From the NCBI GenBank assembly GCA_026122225.1, contig JANEZZ010002877.1:1860001-1924000 (forward strand): a stretch of DNA of 64,000 nucleotides. Reading direction: 5' to 3'. Positions 63,830 through 64,000 of this stretch are shown here, one piece after another. Position 1 is the stretch's first letter, and each line of letters opens with the position of its first letter. The position numbers were made by a program, and so were the translations under genes. The DNA comes from Heloderma charlesbogerti (lineage: Eukaryota; Chordata; Lepidosauria; Squamata; Helodermatidae). A model generated the notes under the pieces. The model saw only the letters and a list, made by a program, of their open reading frames with translations. It did no database searches and was not told the origin of the DNA.

Positions 63830-64000
63830 CGTGGGTTGTTGTGATGTCCGAACCTGGCAAGGGTGGGTGGCCGGGGTGGTTTACAAACCACCCTGAAACC
63901 CTAGAACAAGCCATGGATTTCAGGCTGGTTTGTAACCCACCCTTGCTACGCACCTTGGCCAGGTTCAGCCATCACAACCTGTGTCCGGCGAGAGTGATTA
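63830..64000. mobile_element. Foldback element, runs to window end
   Basis: GTTGTGATGTCCGAACCTGG then CAAGGGTGGGTGGCC is mirrored by CACCCTTGCTACGC and CCAGGTTCAGCCATCACAAC, and GGTGGTTTACAAACCACC forms its own hairpin. Resembles 25317-25410. The end may be cut by the window. Confidence 0.55.

Overview
The window looks like squamate reptile (probably lizard) nuclear DNA. The evidence is the repeat content: a well-preserved Sauria-type tRNA-derived SINE with A and B boxes (38501-38747), several RTE-BovB LINE fragments, CR1 and L2 LINEs, a Tc1-like transposon, and many hAT-type and TAA-target foldback/MITE elements. Gene density is very low and introns are long. There are no operons, CRISPR arrays or intact RNA genes.

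Only one protein-coding gene is supported: a four-exon, plus-strand cellular retinol-binding protein gene, best matched to RBP2 (CRBP-II). Exons lie at 20214-20286, 24179-24357, 30575-30676 and 34996-35049, encoding 135 aa. All introns are GT-AG and exon lengths (73/179/102/54) follow the fatty-acid-binding-protein family pattern. A TATA box lies 96 bp upstream of the ATG and AATAAA signals lie 60-80 bp after the stop. The protein has His, not Gln, at the position equivalent to mammalian Gln108, a retinoid-contact residue.

Region 1-20 kb is a repeat graveyard. It holds a 1047-bp near-identical duplication (1925-2971 and 11684-12730) carrying a BovB reverse-transcriptase fragment fused to hairpin DNA, a shuffled BovB/hAT complex (11.0-14.2 kb), a 5'-truncated CR1 (16.3-17.3 kb), a complete hAT foldback element (17.8-18.5 kb) and a decayed Tc1 transposase (18.5-19.8 kb). 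Region 20-35 kb is the RBP2 gene with repeat-filled introns. Region 35-64 kb has no gene I can support. It contains a Sauria SINE, an L2 fragment, a BovB fragment, a nearly full-length CR1 (43.3-47.0 kb, minus) inside a 6.2-kb inverted-repeat pair, a local cluster of one MITE family (48-59 kb), and an LTR interrupted by a hAT element with a perfect 8-bp target-site duplication.

The most unusual material is the family of hAT-like elements whose interiors are tiled from three alternating classes of long palindromes, and the evidence that such an element entered a BovB copy, rearranged it and was then duplicated together with it. Identities and alignments were judged by eye; no database search was possible.
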